Below, piece by piece: positions 25,521 through 33,845 of a DNA stretch of 54,566 nt. The DNA lies in assembly GCA_025358485.1 (NCBI GenBank), contig JANYJJ010000102.1, positions 1 to 54,566 on the forward strand. The letters run 5' to 3'. The notes below the pieces were generated by a model, which was not told the origin of the DNA, did not search any database, and saw only the letters and a list, made by a program, of their open reading frames with translations. Position numbers and translations under genes: made by a program. Each line of letters begins with the position of its first letter. Position 1 is the stretch's first letter. The stretch is from Burkholderiales bacterium (lineage in GTDB: Bacteria; Pseudomonadota; Gammaproteobacteria; Burkholderiales; Burkholderiaceae_C).

Positions 25521-26287
25521 AGCTTGCCTATCCTCTCGACCATTTCTTTGGCGAATTCCACAAAGGCTTGTGCGCCTTTGGAGGATGGGTCGAACACCAC
25601 GCCGGGCAAACCGTAGCTGGGTGCCTCGGCCAAACGCACATTGCGCGGGATGACGGTGTTGAACACCTTGTCGCCGAAGTGCGATTTGAGTTGCTCACTA
25701 ACCTGTTGTTGCAGCGTGATGCGCGGGTCGAACATCACGCGCAAAAGGCCGATGACTTTCAACTCGGGGTTGAGGTTGGCGTGAACTTGCTTGATGGTGT
25801 TGACCAGGTCGCTCAAACCTTCGAGCGCAAAGTACTCGCACTGCATGGGCACGACCACGCCGTGTGCGCTGCACAGGCCGTTCAGGGTCAGCATGCTCAG
25901 GCTCGGCGGGCAGTCGATCAGCACGAAGTCGTAGTCATTCGCGACCGCGGCCAGTGCGGTTTTCAGGCGCTGGTCACGGCGCTCCAAGTCGACCAGTTCC
26001 ACCTCGGCACCGGCCAGCTCGCGGTTGGCACCGACGACGTCGTAACCCGCTTTCTCGGCGCGGGTTCGTGCCTCGGTGATGGACGCGTTTTCCAGCAGCA
26101 CGTCGTACACCGTCAGCTCCAGCTTGCGCTTGTCTACGCCTGAGCCCATGGTGGCATTGCCCTGCGGGTCGAGGTCGACGACCAGCACGCGCTGGCCCAC
26201 TTTGCTCAGGCCGGCGGCCAAGTTGACGGTGGTGGTGGTTTTGCCCACTCCGCCCTTTTGGTTGGCAATGCAGAAGATTTGAGCCAT
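25517..26287 (-). CDS. parA: Chromosome-partitioning ATPase ParA (Soj)
   Basis: This 256-residue deviant-Walker ATPase moves ParB-parS complexes and so segregates the replication origin. The P-loop is IANQKGGVGKTTTTVNLA with the signature Lys near the start; VLVVDLDPQGNATMG is the Walker A' region and VLIDCPPSLSMLTLNGL the Walker B region. The length is typical of chromosomal Soj proteins without an N-terminal helix-turn-helix. It lies with rsmG and mnmG, its usual neighbours near oriC, and parS sites occur in those genes. A GNAT gene follows directly; no parB is found on that side within the window. Confidence 0.95.
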   Translation of the reverse strand: MAQIFCIANQKGGVGKTTTTVNLAAGLSKVGQRVLVVDLDPQGNATMGSGVDKRKLELTVYDVLLENASITEARTRAEKAGYDVVGANRELAGAEVELVDLERRDQRLKTALAAVANDYDFVLIDCPPSLSMLTLNGLCSAHGVVVPMQCEYFALEGLSDLVNTIKQVHANLNPELKVIGLLRVMFDPRITLQQQVSEQLKSHFGDKVFNTVIPRNVRLAEAPSYGLPGVVFDPSSKGAQAFVEFAKEMVERIGKL

Positions 26288-26312
26288 GGTGCGCTGACGG
26301 TTCGGTGGGTGA

Positions 26313-26924
26313 CTAATTTCGGATCAGCCGAATGCTGAACCCAATGAGAAATACACCCGCAGCGCGCTCCAACCAAATGGTGAGACGGCGGCGGGTTTTG
26401 AGTTTTTCAGTCAGCACGTTTGCCACGGCGCACAAGCTGAGGCAGTAAACCGCTGTGATCACAGCGATGGTGACAGCCATGGCGGCAAAGGTCACCGTGC
26501 CTTGGTGAGTGGTGGGGTTGATGAACAACGGGAAGAACGCCATGTAAAAGACGATGGCTTTGGGGTTGAGTAAGGTGATGAAAAAGGCTTGTCGCGCGTA
26601 GTGGTGCGGTTCGATGTGTATGGGCGAGGCCGAGCCTTCTCGAGCGAACAACAGCCTGAAACCTATCCAAGCCAAGTAGGCTGCGCCGCCATACTGAACC
26701 ACTTTGAAAACAGCAGGGTTGGCGGCGAGCAGCGCCGCCACACCGGCAACCGCTGCCCACAGCAGGACTTGATCTGCCGCCATGACACCGAACACCGCGG
26801 CTGCCCCGGCGCCGAACCCACCTTTGGCAGTGGAGTTGATGAGCGCAAAAGTGCCAGGGCCAGGCAATGCCAGGAACAGCAGCACGGCGGCGCAAAAGGC
26901 GGGGAAATCGGAGATGCCGAACAT
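26313..26924 (-). CDS. LysE/RhtB-family amino-acid exporter
   Basis: This 203-residue inner-membrane protein is of the LysE family, which exports amino acids or derivatives by proton antiport. The N-terminal FLALPGPGTFALINSTAKGG matches the conserved LysE motif, and about five to six hydrophobic helices follow, ending VFLIGFSIRLIRN. ATG at 26924 is used; a TTG three codons upstream is possible, and no clear ribosome binding site separates the two. It sits between rsmG (5-bp gap) and parA (25-bp gap), an arrangement common in Burkholderiales. The exported substrate is unknown. Confidence 0.9.
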   Translation of the reverse strand: MFGISDFPAFCAAVLLFLALPGPGTFALINSTAKGGFGAGAAAVFGVMAADQVLLWAAVAGVAALLAANPAVFKVVQYGGAAYLAWIGFRLLFAREGSASPIHIEPHHYARQAFFITLLNPKAIVFYMAFFPLFINPTTHQGTVTFAAMAVTIAVITAVYCLSLCAVANVLTEKLKTRRRLTIWLERAAGVFLIGFSIRLIRN

Positions 26925-26929
26925 GATGA

Positions 26930-27613
26930 TCAAATAAGGGAAGGTTTCATCCAGACCAGACAGCGATCCGCGTTCAGCTTGGGAACGGCCAAATGTTCCA
27001 CGTGAAACACCGTGACATTCGCGGGCAAGTCCGCCATTTCCGTTTCTGGCAATTTGCCTTTCATGGCCATCCAGCAGGCTTCAGAAGCCAGAAGCGGGCG
27101 CGTCAGACTCACAAAATCAACGAGTGAAGCGAATGCGCGCGATGTGATGAGATCGAACGGTGCCAGCTTCAACGATTCGACCCGCGCATGTTCGCCCTGC
27201 AGGTTGCGCAGCTTTAGCTCGGCGGCGACTTGGCGGATGAAGGCGGCTTTCTTGCCAACGGTGTCGACGCTGACCACTGTGACGTTGGGGCACATCACCG
27301 CAATCACCACGCCCGGTAAGCCACCGCCGCTGCCGACGTCCAGCAGCCGCGGGTTGGTCAACGTCGGCGTCTTCAAAAAGTGTTGTTTCAGCGGGTTGAT
27401 CACGGCCATGCAATCGACCAGGTGCTGGATCAACATACCCTGCGCATCGCGGATTGACGTCAAGTTGTAGGTCGCATTCCAGCGTTGAAGCATGGCCAGG
27501 TAGGCCAATAGCGTGTCGGTTTGCGGCTCAGTTAAGTTGAGTTGCAGCGACGCCGCCACCACGAGCAGCGGCTGACGAAGCGCCGATTCCAAAGGAGCGG
27601 CCTCCTCCGTCAA
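26930..27613 (-). CDS. rsmG: 16S rRNA (guanine-527-N7)-methyltransferase RsmG
   Basis: This 227-residue enzyme (formerly GidB) methylates G527 of 16S rRNA with S-adenosylmethionine. The SAM-binding motif is [18 protein letters not shown], followed by [14 protein letters not shown] and the family motif [11 protein letters not shown]. The start overlaps the mnmG stop by 4 bp, the usual mnmG-rsmG coupling. Near the 3' end the gene carries a parS-like site, translated as the peptide VFHVEHL. Loss of RsmG gives low-level streptomycin resistance in many bacteria. Confidence 0.96.
   Translation of the reverse strand: MTEEAAPLESALRQPLLVVAASLQLNLTEPQTDTLLAYLAMLQRWNATYNLTSIRDAQGMLIQHLVDCMAVINPLKQHFLKTPTLTNPRLLDVGSGGGLPGVVIAVMCPNVTVVSVDTVGKKAAFIRQVAAELKLRNLQGEHARVESLKLAPFDLITSRAFASLVDFVSLTRPLLASEACWMAMKGKLPETEMADLPANVTVFHVEHLAVPKLNADRCLVWMKPSLI
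26994..27009. promoter_or_regulatory. parS site (one mismatch) inside rsmG
   Basis: TGTTCCACGTGAAACA differs from the ParB-binding consensus TGTTTCACGTGAAACA at one position. It lies in the 3' part of rsmG, close to parA, as part of a three-site cluster. Confidence 0.85.
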
Positions 27614-29652
27614 GCGGCTACTTCCTGTTTGACGGTTTTACGGGTTGCGCCGCCGAATCCTTCAGACCGATGCTTCTTCAAGTGAACCAGCAACAAAGAA
27701 ATGGCCGCTGGTGTGACGCCCGACATTCGTGACGCCAAACCCAAGGTGGCAGGCCGGTGCTTGTTCAGCGTTTGCCGCACCTCAAAACTCAGTGCAGGCA
27801 CCTGGGAATAGTCCAAGTCGGTGGGCAAGGCTAAGTTCTCGTAGTGCGCGACGCGCTCGACCTCTTCCAGTTGCTTGCCGATGTAGCCTGCGTACTTGAT
27901 GCTGATTTCCACTTGCTCGATCACTGAATCGGCAAGCAAGTCGCCCAGCTCGGCGCGCAGTGTTTCACGTGAAACAACATCGCTTGAGCCTGCTGCTGTG
28001 GCCGCCTGCGCCACCGCATCAAAATCAACGGCCGGTCTGCGCAGCAAGTCGGCCAAGCTGTATTCATGCTCAATCGCCTTGCCCAGCAAACGCTCAGCGT
28101 CCAATGCTGTCAACTTGCTCGGGTGCACCCACGTCGATTGCAGGCGCTTTGTTTCACGTGAAACCGCGTCGCGCTTGCGGTTGAAGGCATTCCAGCGCGC
28201 GTCGTCCACCAAGCCCAAGTTGCGCCCTGCTTCGGTGAGACGCATGTCGGCGTTGTCTTCGCGCAGTTGAAGGCGAAACTCGGCCCGGCTGGTGAACATA
28301 CGGTAAGGCTCGGTCACGCCTTTGGTGATGAGGTCGTCGACCAACACGCCCAAATAGGCTTGGTCGCGGCGCGGCAACCAAGCGGCTTGTTCGCGAACTT
28401 GCAGCGCGGCGTTGAGTCCTGCAAACAAACCTTGCGCAGCAGCTTCTTCGTAACCTGTGGTGCCGTTGATCTGTCCGGCAAAAAACAAGCCCTGTATCGC
28501 CTGCGTCTCGAAGGTGGCCCGCAAAGCGCGCGGGTCAAAGAAGTCGTACTCGATGGCGTAGCCGGGCCGCAAGATGTGGGCGTTCTCCAAACCGACCATG
28601 GACTGCACGGCCGCCAACTGCACGTCAAATGGCAGAGAGGTCGAAATGCCGTTCGGATAAAACTCGTGAGTTGTCAGCCCTTCCGGTTCCAGAAAAATCT
28701 GATGCGAAGTTTTGTCTGCAAAGCGGTTTACTTTGTCTTCAATGCTCGGGCAGTAGCGTGGCCCCACGCCCTCGATCACGCCGGTGAACATGGGGCTGCG
28801 GTCAAAGCCCGCGCGGATGATGGCGTGGGTTTGTTCGTTGGTGTGGGTGATCCAGCACGGCACTTGTTGTGGATGCTGGTCGGCGCGGCCCATGAAGCTG
28901 AACACTGGGACGGGGCCGCTGGCCGCTTTTACGTTGCCATTGCCGTCTGAATGCGGCATTCCGTCGCCGGGTTGTTCGGTCAAGACGTTGAAGTTGATGC
29001 TGCGCCCGTCGATGCGCGGCGGAGTGCCGGTTTTCAAACGGCCTTGCGGCAACTTGAGTTCTTTCAATCGGCTGGACAAACGCACGGCAGGTGGATCGCC
29101 CGCCCGCCCTGCCGCGTGGTTTTGCAAGCCGATGTGGATTTTGCCGTCCAGGAAAGTACCGGCGGTCAGCACCACAGTTTTGCAATCGAAGCGTATGCCC
29201 ACTTGCGTGAAAACGCCTGTCACGCGGTCGCCAACCACAATCAGGTCGTCACATGCACCCTGAAAAAGCCACAGATTTTCTTGATTCTCCAGGCGCTGAC
29301 GTATGGCCGCGCGGTACAAAACCCGGTCGGCCTGCGCCCGCGTGGCGCGCACGGCCGGGCCTTTCGAACTGTTGAGGATGCGAAATTGAATGCCTGCTTC
29401 ATCGGTGGCTGCGGCCATAGCGCCGCCCATGGCATCGATCTCTTTGACGAGGTGGCCTTTGCCTATGCCGCCGATGGACGGGTTGCAGCTCATCTGCCCC
29501 AAGGTTTCGATGTTGTGGGTGAGCAGCAAAGTGGCGCAGCCCATGCGCGCAGCGGCCAGCGCGGCCTCGGTGCCGGCGTGACCTCCGCCCACCACAATGA
29601 CATCAAATTTTTTCGGAAAAGAAATCACGGATGACACCGAAGACGAAGACAT
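27610..29652 (-). CDS. mnmG: tRNA uridine-5-carboxymethylaminomethyl modification enzyme MnmG
   Basis: This 680-residue FAD protein (formerly GidA) works with MnmE to modify U34 of several tRNAs. The FAD-binding motif [23 protein letters not shown] opens the protein. [13 protein letters not shown] holds the conserved Cys and Gly patch, and [11 protein letters not shown] and the C-terminal helical region with [18 protein letters not shown]-like sequence are typical. ATG at 29652 ([12 protein letters not shown]) has AGGCAACGC just upstream; a longer in-frame start is not needed. Two parS sites inside the gene appear as Val-Ser-Arg-Glu-Thr in the protein. The downstream rsmG overlaps by 4 bp. 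Confidence 0.97.
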   Translation of the reverse strand: MSSSSVSSVISFPKKFDVIVVGGGHAGTEAALAAARMGCATLLLTHNIETLGQMSCNPSIGGIGKGHLVKEIDAMGGAMAAATDEAGIQFRILNSSKGPAVRATRAQADRVLYRAAIRQRLENQENLWLFQGACDDLIVVGDRVTGVFTQVGIRFDCKTVVLTAGTFLDGKIHIGLQNHAAGRAGDPPAVRLSSRLKELKLPQGRLKTGTPPRIDGRSINFNVLTEQPGDGMPHSDGNGNVKAASGPVPVFSFMGRADQHPQQVPCWITHTNEQTHAIIRAGFDRSPMFTGVIEGVGPRYCPSIEDKVNRFADKTSHQIFLEPEGLTTHEFYPNGISTSLPFDVQLAAVQSMVGLENAHILRPGYAIEYDFFDPRALRATFETQAIQGLFFAGQINGTTGYEEAAAQGLFAGLNAALQVREQAAWLPRRDQAYLGVLVDDLITKGVTEPYRMFTSRAEFRLQLREDNADMRLTEAGRNLGLVDDARWNAFNRKRDAVSRETKRLQSTWVHPSKLTALDAERLLGKAIEHEYSLADLLRRPAVDFDAVAQAATAAGSSDVVSRETLRAELGDLLADSVIEQVEISIKYAGYIGKQLEEVERVAHYENLALPTDLDYSQVPALSFEVRQTLNKHRPATLGLASRMSGVTPAAISLLLVHLKKHRSEGFGGATRKTVKQEVAA
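27961..27976. promoter_or_regulatory. Perfect parS site inside mnmG
   Basis: TGTTTCACGTGAAACA is a perfect 16-bp palindrome identical to the ParB-binding consensus. It is read within mnmG as Val-Ser-Arg-Glu-Thr. It should nucleate ParB loading for origin segregation with the ParA encoded 1.7 kb away. Confidence 0.97.
28150..28165. promoter_or_regulatory. parS site (one mismatch) inside mnmG
   Basis: TGTTTCACGTGAAACC matches the parS consensus except for the last base and lies 174 bp from the perfect site. It also encodes Val-Ser-Arg-Glu-Thr in mnmG. Confidence 0.88.
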
Positions 29653-29730
29653 GCGTTGCCTAAATTTTGAGCAAGCTGGGATTGTAGGCAGCGGCCCTTG
29701 GGAAGTCACCCCAACCCGGGCTTCGCGCGC

Positions 29731-30051
29731 ATGAACTGTCGCCCTGAATGCGGTGCGTGTTGCACCGCGCCATCGATCTCTTCACCGATTCCCGGTGTGA
29801 CGGCGGTCAACGGCATCAGCAAGGCTGCGGGCGAGCGTTGCGTGCATTTGTTGATCGACCAACGCTGCGCCATTTTTGGTCACCCCGATCGGCCCACCGT
29901 GTGCTCTAGCCTGATGCCCAGCGTGGACATGTGCGGTGAAAACCGCGAGCAAGCAATGTTGTGGTTGACCACGTTGGAGCACCAAACTGCGCCTTCAACC
30001 GCGCTTTCAACTGCGTTTTCAATTGATCCTTCAACTGCCCGACGCAAGTGA
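29731..30051 (+). CDS. YkgJ-type cysteine-cluster protein
   Basis: This protein of about 106 residues has a metal-binding cysteine cluster of the YkgJ/CxxCxxCC type: [15 protein letters not shown] at the N-terminus, [14 protein letters not shown] in the middle and [11 protein letters not shown] later. Such proteins are thought to bind zinc or an iron-sulfur cluster; no function is established. ATG at 29731 fits the family start. The last 20 residues are a Ser/Thr/Ala-rich repeat (Pro-Ser-Thr-Ala type) not usual for the family, and the end overlaps the convergent ABC exporter gene by 21 bp. It is divergent from mnmG. Confidence 0.85.
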   Translation: MNCRPECGACCTAPSISSPIPGVTAVNGISKAAGERCVHLLIDQRCAIFGHPDRPTVCSSLMPSVDMCGENREQAMLWLTTLEHQTAPSTALSTAFSIDPSTARRK

Positions 30052-32178
30052 CCCCGTCCCCACGCTGCGCAAATCCTGCGCAATGCGCCCCTCACTCAAC
30101 ACAATCACCCGGCCTGCTGAGGCAATGGTCTCTGGCCGGTGCGCCACGATCACGCGGGTGATGTTGAGCTGGCGCACGGCCTGGTTCACCAGGCGCTCGC
30201 GGTCAACATCCAAGGCGCTGGTGGCTTCGTCCAAAAACAAAAACTGTGGCCGCTTGTACAGCGCGCGCGCCAACAACAAGCGCTGTTTTTGCCCACCCGA
30301 AATGCTGGTGCCCATGTCTCCAATCAGCGTGTGGTAGGCCATGGGCATGGCCTCGATGTCGTCGCTCACCGATGCCACACGCGCGCACTCTTCCACCCAC
30401 GCGGCGTCGGCTTGCGGGTCGAAGAAGCTGATGTTGTCGCTGATTGAGCCGGCAAACAATTGATCGTCTTGCATGACAGTGGCAAAACTTTCTCGCCAAG
30501 CGCGCAGGCCGAGTTGCTTGAGCGGCACGCCGCCCACCAAGATCTCACCGCGCTGTGGCGCATGAATGCCCAACATGAGTTTGAGCAAGGTGGTTTTGCC
30601 GCAACCCGAGGGCCCGACGATGGCCACCGATTCGCCGGGTTCAATCAGCAAATTCAAGTTGCGCAGCAGGATGGGATCCGATTCGGAATAGCGAAAACCG
30701 ACATCGCGCAGTTCCAAGCGCGGTGCCCTTGTCGCTGCGGCTCCGCCCATGGCGCGCGGCGGCGTCAGCACCTCTTCTTCAGGCGCGGTCAACACGATGT
30801 CGGCCAAGCGCTCGCCTTGCAGCTTGAGCATTTTCAGCTCAACCACTTTGTCGATGAGCCCGCTCACGCGCAGCGCAAATTGCTCTTTGTAGGCAAAGAA
30901 GGCGAACAGCATGCCGACCGAAAAACTTCGGTCCAGCACCAACAGCGCGCCCACCCACACCACCGCAATCCGCTCCAAACCAAACACCAATTTGTGGGTC
31001 ACGCTGAACACCAAATCGAGCTTGCGCGTGGCGATGTGCGCGTTCATTGCGTCGACCACGCGGTTCATGAACTGTGCTTGACGGTCTTCCTGGCGGTTGA
31101 ACAATTTGATGGATTGCACACCGCGCAGCGACTCTAAAAAGTGGCTGGACTTTTTAGCGTCAAACACGATGGCTTCTTCGGTTGCTTCGCGCAGCGGTCG
31201 AAAAAACGCCCAGCGCAGCAGCGCATAAACCACCACACAGGCGAGTGCAATGGCGGTGAGCGTGCCGCTGTAAACCCACATCATGGCCAGCGTCAACACC
31301 ACCAACAAACCGTCAAGCACGGCCTCAATAAAGTGCGTGGTCAGCGTCTGTTGAATTTGCTGCACCGCGCCGAAGCGCGACATCACGTCGCCTGTGTGTC
31401 GCTTCTCAAACCACGGCATGGGCAGGCGCATCAAATGCGCGAACACATTCGACAACCACTGCAAGTTCAACGTGGCCGACAAATACAACACCGCCCAAGA
31501 ACGGATGGCACCGGTGGCCACTTGTATCAACACCAACAGGCCAAACCCCAAACCCAGTGTGACCAGCAAATCGCGGTCGGCGCTCACCAACACGCCGTCC
31601 ACCACCCACTGCATGAAAAACGGCGACAGCAACATGAAGGCTTCGAGCGCCAACGCCAAAGCAAATATTTGCAGCAGCGAACGCTTCAGCCCGGTCACGC
31701 GGCCCAGCAGTTGGCGCAGTGTGACGGTTTGCTTGCGCACCTTGGGTTTGAAGTCGGCCGCAGGCGTCAGCTCTAACACCACCCCGGTGAAGGCTTTCGA
31801 CACCTCGGCGGTGCTCAGGCGTCGCACGCCGCGCGCGGGGTCGTGAACCACCGCGCCTTTGGACGTCACCTCAGTCAGCACCACAAAGTGGTTCAGCTCC
31901 CAGTGCAGCACGCAGGGCAATTGCAATTGCGACAAGTGACTCAGCTCAGCGCGCAGCGCACGTGGGGTGAAGTGCAATTGGGCGGCGATGCGCGTCAGGT
32001 CGGCCAGGGTCGCGCCCTTCAGCGACAGCGGGAAGCGTTTGCGCAAAGTGGGCAGGTCAGTCACCAAGCCGTGGCAAGCGGCGACCATCGCCAAACAGGC
32101 CAAGCCGCACTCGGCAGCCTCGGTTTGCAGCAACATCGGCGCGCGTGGTTTGAACCAACCGAAGTGAAGCGCCGCCAT
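30031..32178 (-). CDS. C39-peptidase-containing ABC exporter of double-glycine peptides
   Basis: This 715-residue protein combines an N-terminal C39 peptidase, a six-helix ABC membrane domain and a C-terminal ATPase, the layout of exporters such as CvaB that cleave double-glycine leaders while exporting the peptide. The catalytic set is complete: Gln18 and Cys24 (LLQTEAAECGLACLA), His97 (LNHFVVLTEV) and Asp113 (VVHDPARG). The ATPase has Walker A GPSGCGKTT, signature SISGGQKQRLLLARAL and Walker B FLFLDEATSALD. ATG at 32178 overlaps the HlyD stop by one base (TGATG). The substrate is very probably the small GG-leader peptide at 33563-33709 in the same transcription unit. Confidence 0.95.
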   Translation of the reverse strand: MAALHFGWFKPRAPMLLQTEAAECGLACLAMVAACHGLVTDLPTLRKRFPLSLKGATLADLTRIAAQLHFTPRALRAELSHLSQLQLPCVLHWELNHFVVLTEVTSKGAVVHDPARGVRRLSTAEVSKAFTGVVLELTPAADFKPKVRKQTVTLRQLLGRVTGLKRSLLQIFALALALEAFMLLSPFFMQWVVDGVLVSADRDLLVTLGLGFGLLVLIQVATGAIRSWAVLYLSATLNLQWLSNVFAHLMRLPMPWFEKRHTGDVMSRFGAVQQIQQTLTTHFIEAVLDGLLVVLTLAMMWVYSGTLTAIALACVVVYALLRWAFFRPLREATEEAIVFDAKKSSHFLESLRGVQSIKLFNRQEDRQAQFMNRVVDAMNAHIATRKLDLVFSVTHKLVFGLERIAVVWVGALLVLDRSFSVGMLFAFFAYKEQFALRVSGLIDKVVELKMLKLQGERLADIVLTAPEEEVLTPPRAMGGAAATRAPRLELRDVGFRYSESDPILLRNLNLLIEPGESVAIVGPSGCGKTTLLKLMLGIHAPQRGEILVGGVPLKQLGLRAWRESFATVMQDDQLFAGSISDNISFFDPQADAAWVEECARVASVSDDIEAMPMAYHTLIGDMGTSISGGQKQRLLLARALYKRPQFLFLDEATSALDVDRERLVNQAVRQLNITRVIVAHRPETIASAGRVIVLSEGRIAQDLRSVGTGSLASGS

Positions 32179-33449
32179 CAAAGGCGCCCGGTCACGCTGA
32201 GCAGCGGCTCGAAAATCCACTCAATCAAACGTCGGCGTTCGAGCAACACATCGGCGTCGATCTGCATGCCCGCCGCAAGTGCTTGGTTCTGCCCGTAAGC
32301 GCGCACCGACTGCTCGCTCAAGGCCACGGTGATGCGGTACATCGGCTCGGCAGCGGCATTGGTTTTCAGCGCTTCAGGCAGCGGCAACGTGGCCAGATCG
32401 CTGCTTTGCAAAGGCGTGCGCGACACCTGCAAAACCTGGCCCGCGTGGTGGCCAAACTTTTGGTAGGGGAAGGCTTGGTAACGCAACTGCACTGACTGAT
32501 CAGGACGCAAAAAACCCACCGCGCTGGACGGCGCAAACAACTGCGCTTGCAGCTTGGCACCTTGTGGCAACAGGCTGACCATGGCCGCGTTGGCCGCCAC
32601 CGTTTGGCCTACATCGCTCATCACGGCAGTGACCACACCGTCTTGCGGCGCACGTATGACCACGCGCCGACGTACTTCGTTTTCAGCCGCCTCTTGCGCC
32701 AAGCGGGCCAGGTCGCGGCCGATTTCGCCTTGCTGGTTTTGAGCGCGCAGTGGCAGCTCGCGGCGCTGTGCGTCCAGCACTTCCACTTCGCGTTGCTTGG
32801 CCGCACGCTGGCGTGCGACGGCTTGAACTTGCGCCTTCACGTTCAGCGCTTCTTCTGAGCGTGCTTGGACTTGGGCTTGCGAAATGAAGTTGTCAGCGCG
32901 CAGAGATTCAACGCGCGCTTGCGCTTGTTGCGCCAACAGCAGCCGCTGGTTTTGAAGCTCGGCCTCAACGTCGAGCTGGGCCATCTCGCGGCGCAGCGCG
33001 TCGAGTTGTTTGTCGAGTCCCGACCTCTGCGCCTGCTCCAACAAGGTCTGTCGGCGCGCTGTCACTTGCAGGCTCTGTTCTCGCTCGTTGAGCCGAGTTT
33101 GCACCGCAGCTTGGGCGTCGATCCCCAACGTGGCGCGGTCGGTGGACACGACGAACAACACGTCGCCTTGTTTCACCACCTGACCTTCTTGGGCCTGCCG
33201 CTCCAACACCGTGCCCCCTTGCGGAGACACCAAGCGCAACACGCCTTTGTCGGGCATGAGGTAGCCCGTAACGTGCGCCTTGCGGGTGTATCGACCTTCC
33301 ACCAGCGCAACACCGACCAAGCCCACCACCACGAGCGCACTGCCAGTGAGAACTGTCAACGACACCGGCCGTATGAGCTGTATCGATCCCAACCAAGCCT
33401 GCTGTTGACCCTGGATTGACTCAGGGCGGAAGAGGGAGGTGGGTTTCAA
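32178..33449 (-). CDS. HlyD-type membrane fusion adaptor for the peptide exporter
   Basis: This 423-residue adaptor has one N-terminal membrane helix (VSLTVLTGSALVVVGLVGVAL) and a biotinyl-lipoyl half (GTVLERQAQEGQVVKQGDVLFVV). A long coiled-coil hairpin rich in Gln, Arg, Glu and Leu covers about residues 120-250, followed by the second lipoyl half (VVIRAPQDGVVTAV) and a beta-barrel. It bridges the ABC exporter to an outer-membrane TolC-like duct encoded elsewhere. The start appears to be TTG at 33449 with AGGGA four bases upstream; no ATG lies before the membrane helix. It sits 113 bp after the GG-leader peptide gene. Confidence 0.93.
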   Translation of the reverse strand: MKPTSLFRPESIQGQQQAWLGSIQLIRPVSLTVLTGSALVVVGLVGVALVEGRYTRKAHVTGYLMPDKGVLRLVSPQGGTVLERQAQEGQVVKQGDVLFVVSTDRATLGIDAQAAVQTRLNEREQSLQVTARRQTLLEQAQRSGLDKQLDALRREMAQLDVEAELQNQRLLLAQQAQARVESLRADNFISQAQVQARSEEALNVKAQVQAVARQRAAKQREVEVLDAQRRELPLRAQNQQGEIGRDLARLAQEAAENEVRRRVVIRAPQDGVVTAVMSDVGQTVAANAAMVSLLPQGAKLQAQLFAPSSAVGFLRPDQSVQLRYQAFPYQKFGHHAGQVLQVSRTPLQSSDLATLPLPEALKTNAAAEPMYRITVALSEQSVRAYGQNQALAAGMQIDADVLLERRRLIEWIFEPLLSVTGRL

Positions 33450-33530
33450 TGAGTCCCTGCGCTTTCAGCCCAATCTTTTCCTGATCAAACCGCGCCTTGC
33501 GATGACCAGTTGGTCTGGGCTACAAGCTCA

Positions 33531-33550
33531 TTGCGCCGATGTCAGCGCAA
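33531..33550 (-). promoter_or_regulatory. Hairpin between peptide gene and exporter genes
   Basis: TTGCGC-8 nt-GCGCAA is a perfect inverted repeat 13 bp after the peptide stop codon. It has no T-tract, so it is more likely an RNA-processing or partial-termination structure that sets higher peptide than exporter expression. The function is inferred. Confidence 0.4.
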
Positions 33551-33562
33551 CGGGTCAGCGAT

Positions 33563-33709
33563 TCACCAACCGCCATTGGGGCCGCTGGTGACGCCACCAG
33601 CAATTTGCGCCAACAGCGCTTCGTCAAGAACGACAGGAGTTTCAGCCCCCAGCACGAAGACGCTCGCAACAGTTGCCAGTTCGATGGAAACATTCAGTTC
33701 TTGGTTCAT
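33563..33709 (-). CDS. Double-glycine leader peptide, predicted secreted nonapeptide precursor
   Basis: This 48-residue gene is normally missed because of its size. ATG at 33709 has GGAG seven bases upstream. The leader ends LDEALLAQIAGG, with hydrophobic residues at -4 (Ile), -7 (Leu) and -12 (Leu) relative to the Gly-Gly, which is the C39 recognition pattern. Cleavage after Gly39 would release VTSGPNGGW, a nine-residue C-terminal peptide. The gene lies between a LuxR-type regulator and the HlyD and C39-ABC exporter genes, all on the same strand, and a lux-box dyad lies 78 bp upstream of the start. The core is far too short for a typical microcin or bacteriocin, and no immunity gene is visible, so a signalling peptide is the best guess. 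Confidence 0.82.
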   Translation of the reverse strand: MNQELNVSIELATVASVFVLGAETPVVLDEALLAQIAGGVTSGPNGGW

Positions 33710-33786
33710 GTCAGGCTCCGAGAGTTGCTAAAGATGCACTACCGTTAGTACACAAAGCTATTGAAGCAGGACGTGTGTTTTCCGAG

Positions 33787-33806
33787 AACTGTCAACTCTT
33801 ACAGCT
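33787..33806 (-). promoter_or_regulatory. lux-box-like dyad upstream of the peptide gene
   Basis: On the plus strand this reads AACTGTCAACTCTTACAGCT, matching 16 of 20 bases of the perfect box at 34627-34646 and keeping the CTGT-N8-ACAG core of LuxR sites. It ends 78 bp before the peptide start, between luxR and the peptide gene. A LuxR site centred near -42 would put transcription start near 33754. Confidence 0.75.
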
Positions 33807-33845
33807 TGCGTTAAGCCGCTTGGTCGTTTAGGACTGTGCGAAAAA

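Noticed and set aside
33563-33709. The small peptide as a bacteriocin or microcin
   Set aside because: The predicted core is only nine residues and no immunity-like gene lies in the transcription unit. It remains an alternative, but a signal peptide fits better.
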